The position numbers and the translations under genes are program-made. From Psychrobacillus sp048572895 (lineage in GTDB: Bacteria; Bacillota; Bacilli; Bacillales_A; Planococcaceae), in NCBI RefSeq assembly GCF_048572895.1, contig NZ_CP183878.1:3472001-3536000 (forward strand): DNA of 64,000 bases, written 5' to 3'. Positions within the stretch are counted from its first letter, which is position 1. The number at the start of each line of letters is the position of its first letter. This document shows, in pieces, positions 57,198-64,000 of this stretch. The notes under the pieces were generated by a model that was not told the DNA's origin, did no database searches, and was given only the letters and a program-made list of their open reading frames with translations.

Positions 57198-57979
57198 TTT
57201 ACTACTCCACCTGACGATAAAATGGCCTCTTGTAATTTCTTTATAGCTTTGCGTTGAATTCTAGATACATGCATTTGCGATATACCGAGACGATCTCCCG
57301 TTTCTTTTTGACTAAGTTGTTCCATATATGTAAGTTGAATTATTTCTTTCTCTCGTTCAGATAAAACATTAAGTGCATTAGCTACAAGTAAACGTTGATC
57401 TGTTTTCTCGTACTCGCTATCTGTTTTACCAATGACATCAAACAATGTAATTGTACTACCATCTGAGTCCGATTCAAGGGAATGGTCCATAGATAAAGCT
57501 TGATAACTTTTACCCATTTCCATAGCTTCTAGTACATCTTCCACTTCTACCCCCAGAAAATCAGCTATTTCTGGGATAATAGGCGAACGTTGAAATTCCA
57601 CTGTTAATGTTTCAACTGCTGCCCGGATACGTGGCCCTAGCTCTTTAATCCTTCTTGGAACGTGAATAGCCCAAGTTTTATCTCTTAAAAAGCGTTTTAT
57701 CTCGCCGATAATTGTCGGAATTGCAAAAGCTTCAAAGTTTTTACCGAAAGATGGATCATATCTTCGAATAGCCCCAAGGAGACCAAGCATGCCTACTTGT
57801 GCGATATCCTCATGATGTGATTTACCATTAGAATATTTTCGAGCTATAGATTCAACCAATCTAGTATAGTTTAGCACTAAATTTGTTTGAGCCTCTTCAC
57901 TTTCTGTCTCTTGATATTCCTTGATCCATTCCAATATTTTCTCTTTCGATTCTTTATTAGGAAGGGACGTGTTCGACAT
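57194..57979 (-). CDS. sigB: RNA polymerase sigma factor SigB
   Basis: A 261-residue sigma factor of the SigB/F/G group. Region 2 includes GMLGLLGAIRRYDPSFGKNFEAFAIPTIIGEIKRFLRDK, region 3 follows, and region 4.2 is QKETGDRLGISQMHVSRIQRKAIKKL; these blocks match B. subtilis SigB closely. It directs transcription of the general stress regulon when freed from RsbW. AGGTGG spaced six bases from the ATG at 57979 favours that start over the one two codons earlier. It overlaps rsbW by 23 bases. Confidence 0.96.
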   Translation of the reverse strand: MSNTSLPNKESKEKILEWIKEYQETESEEAQTNLVLNYTRLVESIARKYSNGKSHHEDIAQVGMLGLLGAIRRYDPSFGKNFEAFAIPTIIGEIKRFLRDKTWAIHVPRRIKELGPRIRAAVETLTVEFQRSPIIPEIADFLGVEVEDVLEAMEMGKSYQALSMDHSLESDSDGSTITLFDVIGKTDSEYEKTDQRLLVANALNVLSEREKEIIQLTYMEQLSQKETGDRLGISQMHVSRIQRKAIKKLQEAILSSGGVVK

Positions 57980-58427
57980 TTTCATCCACCTGCTCTACTC
58001 CGACATGTTTCGTCATAAATACAGTAACACCTTCTTGGTGATGGACTTTCACTTCATCCATTAATGTCTCGATTAAATATAAACCCAGACCGCCTTCTCT
58101 TAAAAAGGATATTTCTTCTAGTTCATGGTATGGTCCTACTTTTGCTTTCGTTTCTTCAAAATTAAAACTTTTCCCGTGATCCGCTACCATAATTTCCATC
58201 TTTTCTTTGTACAATGCGCAGCCAATGACCACTTCGCCTTCCTCATTATCCGCATAAGCATGTTGTACAGCATTTGTAATAGCTTCACTTGCAGCAATTT
58301 TTAAGTCTTCTATATCGTCATACGTAAATCCGATGCGATTGGCCAAACCTGAAATTGTGAGTCGTGCAACGCTAACATACTGTGGCTTCGCAGGCACCCG
58401 GATTTCTACATAATCAAACGGTTTCAT
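57957..58427 (-). CDS. rsbW: RsbW, anti-sigma-B factor and kinase
   Basis: A 156-residue GHKL serine kinase: N box EAITNAVQHAYAD (about 49-61), and GLGLYLIETLMDEV near 115-128. It binds SigB and phosphorylates RsbV. It overlaps rsbV by 14 bases and sigB downstream. AGAGGTG precedes its ATG. Confidence 0.95.
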   Translation of the reverse strand: MKPFDYVEIRVPAKPQYVSVARLTISGLANRIGFTYDDIEDLKIAASEAITNAVQHAYADNEEGEVVIGCALYKEKMEIMVADHGKSFNFEETKAKVGPYHELEEISFLREGGLGLYLIETLMDEVKVHHQEGVTVFMTKHVGVEQVDENVEHVPS

Positions 58428-58761
58428 CTATTTTCACCTCTTTATCTATAGCCTGGATATCCATAATTTCTACTAAACCAGTTATATCGAATAAGCGTTT
58501 CAATCTAGATGAAAGTCCCGTTAACTCCATATGACCACCTGCAGCATTTATACTTTTATAAAAACCAACAAAAACACCTAGCCCTGTACTATCCATATAT
58601 GAAACATCCATTAAATTCAATTCAACATGCATATTTTCCTGTAAGCTTATCTCCATAAGTTTCTCTCTTAGAATTGGTGCTGTAAAAGCATCAATCTCTC
58701 CACCAATAGATCCTTTAACATGCAACTCATCTAACGTTTGTAATTCAACTGAAATATTCAT
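58414..58761 (-). CDS. rsbV: RsbV, anti-anti-sigma factor
   Basis: A 115-residue STAS protein. The phosphorylated serine is S58 in YMDSTGLGVF. Unphosphorylated RsbV binds RsbW and releases SigB. The sigma-B-type promoter 36-60 bases upstream shows that rsbV-rsbW-sigB-rsbX forms an autoregulated inner operon, as in B. subtilis. Confidence 0.95.
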   Translation of the reverse strand: MNISVELQTLDELHVKGSIGGEIDAFTAPILREKLMEISLQENMHVELNLMDVSYMDSTGLGVFVGFYKSINAAGGHMELTGLSSRLKRLFDITGLVEIMDIQAIDKEVKIDETV

Positions 58762-58797
58762 TTACTTTTTCCCCCGTTTTCGCTATATATAGTCTGT

Positions 58798-58823
58798 ATA
58801 CCACCATTTAGCTTTTGATAAAC
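58798..58823 (-). promoter_or_regulatory. Sigma-B-type promoter before rsbV
   Basis: GTTTAT, 14 bases, TGGTAT on the minus strand, close to the known sigma-B consensus GTTTAA-N12..15-GGGTAT. Its place between rsbU and rsbV matches the known internal promoter of B. subtilis. Confidence 0.82.
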
Positions 58824-58829
58824 CTTAAA

Positions 58830-59828
58830 TTACTTCTTTTTGAAAATAACGAGCGTGAAATCATCCCGTTGTTCAAATTCCTGTAATTCCTCCAGCTTAT
58901 GAAACACATATTCCACCATATCTTGGGCGGACTGATCTCTTACGCTTTCGATAATATCCATCACGGTTCTTTGGTCAATGAATCCATCTTTTGAACGACA
59001 TTCGGTTACACCGTCGGTCATCATAACGATAAAATCGTCTTTTTCTAAGGAAATAGAATGCTGTTCATATTTAACGTTTGAAATAACGCCTAATAATAGT
59101 CCCTTTGCTTGCAATTCTGAAAAACTATTAGTTTTAGCACAATAAAATAATGGCGGCTCGTGTCCAGCAGATGCATATGTAAACACACTTTTTGAAGTAT
59201 CATAGGTCCCATAAAACATAGAAATAAACATCGAATCACTTACACTTTTCTCAACGATTCTATTAATAACGTCTAGTACAACGATAGGTTCGGTTTCTGC
59301 ACCATTTAAACTATCCATCCCATATTTAATCATGGACATGCATAAGGCAGCCGGAATTCCTTTCCCGATTACATCAGCAACAGCGATCCCTACTGTAGTA
59401 TCATCATTTAGAAAATGCGTATAATCTCCATTCATTTCTTTTGCAGGAACAGATATCATTCCTATATCCAAATCATTCATCTGTGGCACCTTTGTTTTCA
59501 ACAAGGTTTGTTGGACATTAGAAGCAAGTTCCATCTCCATTTTAAAGTTTTCCTGTTTTTTTATTAACGTTTGATGCTCTCTTAATGCTAGTCCATATCT
59601 AACCATCACTTCAATTAATAAATCAAAAGAATGCCAAACATCATTCGGTAAATCAGGCATAAGCTCTTCTAAAGAAGCCTTATGTATGCTTATAACTTCC
59701 TCTGGAGAAATATTCTTTTGAATGAGCTGTCTACTGATATTTTGACCCTCATACAAATTATGTTCCGTTTGTCTCTGCGTATATTGTTTCAAAATTTCTT
59801 TGTATTGTCTCTTAAACTCTTGAGGCAT
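58830..59828 (-). CDS. rsbU: RsbU, environmental-stress PP2C phosphatase
   Basis: A 332-residue protein: helical RsbT-binding N-terminus (1-85) and a PP2C domain (about 125-332) with Asp in NGDYTHFLND, DVIGKGIPAALCMS and MMTDGVTECRS. RsbT activates it; it then dephosphorylates RsbV. The ATG lies 16 bases after the rsbT stop, with a distant AGGGGG site. Confidence 0.94.
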   Translation of the reverse strand: MPQEFKRQYKEILKQYTQRQTEHNLYEGQNISRQLIQKNISPEEVISIHKASLEELMPDLPNDVWHSFDLLIEVMVRYGLALREHQTLIKKQENFKMEMELASNVQQTLLKTKVPQMNDLDIGMISVPAKEMNGDYTHFLNDDTTVGIAVADVIGKGIPAALCMSMIKYGMDSLNGAETEPIVVLDVINRIVEKSVSDSMFISMFYGTYDTSKSVFTYASAGHEPPLFYCAKTNSFSELQAKGLLLGVISNVKYEQHSISLEKDDFIVMMTDGVTECRSKDGFIDQRTVMDIIESVRDQSAQDMVEYVFHKLEELQEFEQRDDFTLVIFKKK

Positions 59829-59844
59829 ACTTTTAACTTACCCC

Positions 59845-60246
59845 CTATCTTAACAACTTTGATGCACTAATTGTAGTACCTTCTCCTAGTACAGTTTCAA
59901 TCTTAAAGTCATCCATAAGTCGTTTTACACCTGGTAGACCCGCGCCAAGACCGCCTGATGTTGTATATCCATCTTCCATGACTTTACGAACATCTACAAT
60001 TCCCGGCCCTTTATCAGATGCAATTACTAATAGACCTCTCAGATTACCTTCTGTAATTTGTCTAATTTCTATTTTACCTTTACCTGCATATAAATATATA
60101 TTGCGAGCGAGTTCACTAATCGCTGTTGTAATTCTTGCTTGGTCAACTGTACCGAAGCCAACATCTTTCGCTTCATTTCTACCAAGTTGCCTTGCAGCAA
60201 CGATATCCCACTCAGTTATTATATCAACAGAAGACCTTAAGTTCAT
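59845..60246 (-). CDS. rsbT: RsbT, stressosome serine kinase
   Basis: A 133-residue GHKL kinase with the N box ITTAISELARNIYLYA and GLGAGLPGVKRLMDDF. It sits in the stressosome, phosphorylates RsbR and RsbS on stress, and then leaves to switch on RsbU. GGAGG precedes its ATG; rsbS ends 5 bases before. Confidence 0.95.
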   Translation of the reverse strand: MNLRSSVDIITEWDIVAARQLGRNEAKDVGFGTVDQARITTAISELARNIYLYAGKGKIEIRQITEGNLRGLLVIASDKGPGIVDVRKVMEDGYTTSGGLGAGLPGVKRLMDDFKIETVLGEGTTISASKLLR

Positions 60247-60251
60247 ATGGA

Positions 60252-60614
60252 TTAGTCCTCCAATTCTCGTTCTAATTTTTCCAATCCATTTTCTAAGTCT
60301 AAAGCGGTAACTACATTCTCAAGCCTAATTCCTAATTCTATGAGAGTGATAGCTACTGCAGGTTGAATGCCCGTAATCACTACCTTTGCGCCCATTAGAC
60401 CGGACATACTAATAACATCGCCCAGTACCTTTGCGATGAATGAGTCGATAAAGTCAATCGGCGTAAGATCGAGTACTACACCTCTCGCTGCGGTTGTATG
60501 CAGCTTATCAAGTAAATCTTCTTGAAAAGCAAGAGCAGTTTGATCATCTAACTCCCATTGGATGGAAACGATTAAGCAATCTCTCAGTTTTAAAATTGGT
60601 ATTCTTGTCATCAT
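60252..60614 (-). CDS. rsbS: RsbS, stressosome STAS protein
   Basis: A 120-residue single STAS domain. The phosphorylated serine is S58 in PIDFIDSFIAKVLGDV. It forms the stressosome core with RsbR and holds RsbT. Its ATG shares one base with the rsbR stop (TAATG); a second ATG follows at once. Confidence 0.95.
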   Translation of the reverse strand: MMTRIPILKLRDCLIVSIQWELDDQTALAFQEDLLDKLHTTAARGVVLDLTPIDFIDSFIAKVLGDVISMSGLMGAKVVITGIQPAVAITLIELGIRLENVVTALDLENGLEKLERELED

Positions 60615-61441
60615 TATATATTCACCTCTACTATTGCACGATTTGTCATAGCTAGGGCTTGTTCAACCCCTTTTTGTAAAGTGCTTGTTGTTGTGAAATC
60701 ATTTAGATTAATGCCAAGAGTGACGATAGTTTGAGCAATTTCTGGACGGATCCCAACTAGCATACATTTGGCACCGACTAAACGTACGGCATCTGCCGCT
60801 TGAATGATATGATGGGCAACCATCGTATCAACTACAGGAACTCCTGTAATATCTAGTAGCACTACTTCTGCACGATGCTTGACTACTCCCTGTAATAGGT
60901 TCTCCATTATTAGTTTTGCTCGTTCTGTATCAATTGTTCCTACTAGAGGCATAACTGAAATTTTTTCAAAAACAGGAATTAATGAAGCAGAAAGCTCTTG
61001 TAAAGCAATCTTTTGTAAACTTACTGTTTTTTCCCACACTACCGAATAGGCATCTACAATGCTATGGTTTAAAGGAGTAATCCAATTAGTTAATATTTCT
61101 CTATATGATTGAAAATTACCTTCATTTAAGAATTCTACTTCACCCATTCTTTCATAAATTACTTCAGTAAAGTTGGTTAGTGCCTTTAATACAAAAGAAA
61201 TAGACCATCCATAACGTACAATTTGAACGGAGAAATCATTTAACTTTTCCCTGTACGTAGCTTCTTCTTCCGTTAGACTCGAAATCATTAAATCTCCGAA
61301 TTCACGAACTGTATTATCAACAATTTTATCCGACATAATTTGGAAGAAACGATCATCCTTCTCTTCTTCCATTTTAACTCTCCAATTTTCTAAAATTTCA
61401 TCAATATTTTCGTGAATATACGAAGCAATTCTTTTATTCAT
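60614..61441 (-). CDS. rsbR: RsbR, stressosome co-antagonist
   Basis: A 275-residue protein with an N-terminal non-haem globin-like sensor domain (about 1-135) and a C-terminal STAS domain. Both phosphorylated threonines of B. subtilis RsbRA are kept: T172 (GTIDTERAK) and T206 (VPVVDTMVAHHIIQ). First gene of the operon; its promoter must be in 61442-61660, where TACAAT is a possible -10 box. The only RsbR of usual type in the window. Confidence 0.94.
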   Translation of the reverse strand: MNKRIASYIHENIDEILENWRVKMEEEKDDRFFQIMSDKIVDNTVREFGDLMISSLTEEEATYREKLNDFSVQIVRYGWSISFVLKALTNFTEVIYERMGEVEFLNEGNFQSYREILTNWITPLNHSIVDAYSVVWEKTVSLQKIALQELSASLIPVFEKISVMPLVGTIDTERAKLIMENLLQGVVKHRAEVVLLDITGVPVVDTMVAHHIIQAADAVRLVGAKCMLVGIRPEIAQTIVTLGINLNDFTTTSTLQKGVEQALAMTNRAIVEVNI

Positions 61442-61663
61442 TATTCCTCATACATCTCCTCGTTGAATACTAGTAATTATATTGTACAGAATTTCATCTT
61501 ATATTACATCTTTTATACATAGTTTACGTGATCTTTTATACTTGTCCATATTTTAAAAAGTACAGACGTCGCAGTGTAGCTACAACGTTATTCAGCATCG
61601 AGCAAGTTAGGATGTTAATATTTACCATCAGTAGATACCTATAAACACAAATTTTTTTTCCTA

Positions 61664-61704
61664 TTAAAAAACACAATGCGTCTTTGTCGATTCCACATTG
61701 TGTT
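61664..61704 (-). terminator. Terminator between mazF and rsbR
   Basis: Arms AACACAATG and CATTGTGTT (9 bp) with a 17-base loop, followed by T on the minus strand, 12 bases after the mazF stop. It separates alr-mazEF from the sigma-B operon. Confidence 0.8.
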
Positions 61705-61715
61705 CTTACTATGTA

Positions 61716-62066
61716 TTAAAATTTTACGATACCTAAGCTAATCCCTAATGCATGATCAACATCTTCCATCACTTCTACGTCTAGGTGGGTAATTTTATCA
61801 GTGAGTCGAGATTTATCAATTGTCCTTAACTGTTCCAATAAAATAACTGAATCTCGTTCAAAATCATATTCTTTTGCATTTATCTCAACATGCGTTGGTA
61901 ATTTTGCCTTTTGAATTTGAGCTGTGATAGCTGCCACAATGACAGTTGGACTGAATCTATTACCGATATCATTTTGTATCACCAAAACGGGTCTGGTGCC
62001 ACCTTGCTCAGACCCGATTACTGGTGATAAATCCGCAAAAAAAACGTCTCCACGTTTAACGATCAA
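61716..62066 (-). CDS. mazF: MazF/EndoA toxin, mRNA interferase
   Basis: A 116-residue ribonuclease nearly the same as B. subtilis EndoA (NdoA): MIVKRGDVFFADLSPVIGSEQGG, RPVLVIQNDIGNRFSPT, KLPTHVEI and FERDSVILLEQLRTIDKSRL. It cuts mRNA at UACAU-type sites in relatives. The frame begins with GTG at 62081, but GGAGG sits inside and places the start at TTG 62066, which gives exactly the B. subtilis protein length. Lies four bases after mazE. Confidence 0.93.
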   Translation of the reverse strand: MIVKRGDVFFADLSPVIGSEQGGTRPVLVIQNDIGNRFSPTVIVAAITAQIQKAKLPTHVEINAKEYDFERDSVILLEQLRTIDKSRLTDKITHLDVEVMEDVDHALGISLGIVKF

Positions 62067-62070
62067 ATTT

Positions 62071-62352
62071 TCATCCTCCACTTACGAGTCGCTCTGTCGT
62101 ATGTTGAGCTTCGTATTCTGCATGTAAACACTCCGTACAAATGGATAGATTTATATGAGACATCTCAACATAGCCTTTCATCATCGCTTCTCTTATAAGA
62201 TTTGCCTGACCATTTTTTACATATTCATTTGCTTGGACACGAACGAAGCTTTCTACGCCAGTTAATGATTGTTTTACGGTTTTTACTCCTTCATTAACCA
62301 ATTGATTTGGAAGCTGAATAATCGCTTCCTTTTTCTTTTTATCACTTACCAC
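62071..62352 (-). CDS. mazE: MazE/EndoAI antitoxin
   Basis: A 93-residue antitoxin, the same length as B. subtilis NdoAI, with an N-terminal ribbon-helix-helix (KEAIIQLPNQLVNEGVKTV) and the C-terminal toxin-binding tail ending ERLVSGG. GGAGG lies eight bases before GTG at 62352, better than the frame's TTG at 62370. Central region is more divergent from B. subtilis than MazF is. Confidence 0.9.
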   Translation of the reverse strand: MVSDKKKKEAIIQLPNQLVNEGVKTVKQSLTGVESFVRVQANEYVKNGQANLIREAMMKGYVEMSHINLSICTECLHAEYEAQHTTERLVSGG

Positions 62353-62485
62353 AGCAAACACCTCCGACAAAACATTTCCCTATATGACAATATACTTCAT
62401 CTTACCATTTCTCCAGATGAAATAAAAGACATTACGAGAAATGGTTAGACAAATTATGCATATATTCTTAAATTTTGTCGAAAGT

Positions 62486-63592
62486 TTAGCTGCTATAGAT
62501 TCTGGGGATTCTATCAGAAAAAGTGCAGCAAACTTCATAAGGGATAGTTTGCAGTGCTTCAGCCCACTCTTCTATAAGAATCTCCTCAGTTTCTTGTTTA
62601 CCTATTAATACAACTTTTTCACCAATCTTTACTTTTTCATCGAGACGAATCATGCATTGATCCATACAAATTTTCCCGACGATTGGCATCTTTTTACCCT
62701 TTATCAATACAGATTGATCATGCAGTTTTCTTAATAAGCCATCTGCATAACCAATCGGAATTGTTGCAATCCACTCGTCGGATGATGCCACATATGTAGC
62801 TCCGTAGCCAATGGTAGAGCCTTTTGGGACCTTTTTTACATGCGCAACCTCCGTGTGCAACGAAAGTGCTTTTTCTAGAGGGAATGGAAGTTCTTCATTA
62901 ACCCAAGGAGATGGTGCTATCCCATACATAGATATACCGAAACGCACGGCATTCCAGTGTTGATCAGGATGTATCAAAGCCGCTGCACTATTAGAAGTGT
63001 GCACTAAGACAGGCCTTTGCTCAAATACACTTAATAACTTTTCAAATCTTGTAACTTGTTGTCGGAATAGCGTTTGTTCTTCCTCATCTGCGGTTGCAAA
63101 ATGCGTGAAAACGCCCGTAATCTGCAACCAGTCTCTCTCACGAATGAATGCAAGTGCCTGCTTTAGCTCTTTTTCTTCCGTAAACCCAATTCTGCCCATA
63201 CCGCTATCAATCTTTATATGCAGCTTCAAAGTACTTTGGAGATTCCGTGTAGCATTTAGCCACTCATTTGAATAAGCTGTAAGTGTGATGTTCTGTTTGG
63301 AAGCCTCCTCCAAGAAAGAGAGTGGAGATGTGCCTAGTAAAAGTATATCCGCTTGAATACCAGCTTCTCTTAAGTGCAATGCCTCCTCCGGCGTGGCAAC
63401 CGCCAAGAGATTGGCTCCTGCTTTTAATGCAGCTTGCGCAACAGCAATATCTCCATGACCGTATCCATTTGCTTTAACTACAGCTATCACTTCGGTATGC
63501 TCAGGAAGTGTTTCCTTGAGTCTTTTTATATTATTTTGTACGGCTTGTAAATCTACTTTTATGAATGTAGGTCGGTAATACTGTTGCGACAT
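62486..63592 (-). CDS. alr: Alanine racemase
   Basis: A 368-residue PLP enzyme making D-alanine for peptidoglycan. PLP Lys is K40 (AVVKANGYGHG); the second catalytic Tyr lies in STIGYGATYVA. Conserved IKIDSGMGRIGF and RFGISMYGI blocks are present. GAGGG precedes the ATG. Followed by mazEF in the same direction with a 130-base gap, as in B. subtilis. Confidence 0.95.
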   Translation of the reverse strand: MSQQYYRPTFIKVDLQAVQNNIKRLKETLPEHTEVIAVVKANGYGHGDIAVAQAALKAGANLLAVATPEEALHLREAGIQADILLLGTSPLSFLEEASKQNITLTAYSNEWLNATRNLQSTLKLHIKIDSGMGRIGFTEEKELKQALAFIRERDWLQITGVFTHFATADEEEQTLFRQQVTRFEKLLSVFEQRPVLVHTSNSAAALIHPDQHWNAVRFGISMYGIAPSPWVNEELPFPLEKALSLHTEVAHVKKVPKGSTIGYGATYVASSDEWIATIPIGYADGLLRKLHDQSVLIKGKKMPIVGKICMDQCMIRLDEKVKIGEKVVLIGKQETEEILIEEWAEALQTIPYEVCCTFSDRIPRIYSS

Positions 63593-63658
63593 ATTATTCC
63601 CTCTTTTAATCAGTTTAAATAGATTATCCTACTAGTGTAATGAAGTAGTCAACCTTAA

Positions 63659-64000
63659 TCACTTTAAACCACCAGCGGTCATTGATGCAGCAACTTCAAT
63701 CATTTCTTCCTTCGTTAAAGTAGATGAAGCAATAAAGAATGACATTCCATCCTGTTCCCAAGAAAGAGATTGGTCTGTTATTGCACCAATTGCAACTCCT
63801 AGGTCAACCGGATCGCCAGGTGAAAATACTGGAATGATAGAAGAATCACCTTGTTCACTTCGATGTTGAATAATCGTAAACTCTTTATCACCGCTGTATG
63901 TTAAAATAATTCTTTTTTCTCCGTCGACTTCCATTATTTTCTCATCAATATTATGCACTTGATCCCATTTTAACATTGGATAATATGTTTCAAATTCAGC
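63659..64000 (-). CDS. LolA-like lipoprotein, YdcC-type (5' part outside window)
   Basis: The last 113 residues of a protein that runs off the right edge (AEFETYYPMLKWDQVHNIDEK… to …MIEVAASMTAGGLK). The C-terminal form FSPGDPVDLGVAIGAITDQSLSWEQDGMSFFIASS and the place directly before alr agree with YdcC, a sporulation-associated outer-membrane-lipoprotein-carrier-like protein. The internal ATG at 63976 is not the true start because the frame stays open to the edge. Confidence 0.75.
   Translation of the reverse strand, partial: AEFETYYPMLKWDQVHNIDEKIMEVDGEKRIILTYSGDKEFTIIQHRSEQGDSSIIPVFSPGDPVDLGVAIGAITDQSLSWEQDGMSFFIASSTLTKEEMIEVAASMTAGGLK

Overview
The window reads as chromosomal DNA of a low-GC Gram-positive rod of the order Bacillales. 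The inference rests on strong AGGAGG-type ribosome binding sites, a complete rsbR-S-T-U-V-W-sigB-rsbX stress operon next to alr-mazEF, tex, sprT and tRNA genes (the arrangement known from Bacillus subtilis), lipoboxes with short lipoprotein signal peptides, and Bacillus-like rRNA. A member of the Planococcaceae/Caryophanaceae (Psychrobacillus- or Lysinibacillus-like) is my guess from general gene style; I could not test it.

Layout. 1-9.6 kb: end of an FMN-dependent monooxygenase with a LysR regulator, a three-gene OpuC-like compatible-solute ABC importer, a soluble chemoreceptor-like protein between two related palindromic repeats, a Nudix CoA pyrophosphatase, rlmN, a pRiA4b/SEC-C protein and a decayed gene fragment. 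9.6-14.9 kb: hemolysin III family protein, two nearly identical cold-shock genes with matching long hairpin leaders, two hypotheticals, pcp, and a YtvA-like PAS-STAS protein. 14.9-21.4 kb: tctCBA tricarboxylate transporter with a CitA/DcuS-type two-component system and an AEC carrier. 21.6-31 kb: ABC-2 exporter with LytTR/DUF3021, a small membrane export-like protein with an odd start, an XRE regulator with a membrane-anchored PstS-like protein, an M28 peptidase lipoprotein, a hydroxyacid dehydrogenase and a TauE/SafE protein. 31-36.4 kb: double GNAT, FAD monooxygenase, YtrA-type GntR/ABC operon, VOC protein.

36.5-53.7 kb: three rRNA operons in direct tandem, all on the minus strand, preceded (transcriptionally) by seven tRNA genes. 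The two downstream operons have their own paired promoters; the first has none visible and seems to be read from the tRNA promoter. 53.8-64 kb: sprT, tex, the complete sigma-B operon with an internal sigma-B-type promoter, mazEF with non-ATG starts, alr, and the end of a ydcC-like gene.

The genes work as local modules: transport plus its sensor (tct/CitA-like), exporter plus regulator (LytTR, GntR), and the stressosome RsbRST that switches RsbU, RsbV, RsbW and SigB. The PAS-STAS protein at 14.1 kb probably feeds into the same stress pathway. I found no CRISPR array, prophage or insertion sequence. No clearly new multi-gene system is evident; the best leads are the XRE/membrane-PBP pair with its 26-bp palindrome, the palindromic repeat pair, the trn-rrn fusion and the cold-shock gene duplication.
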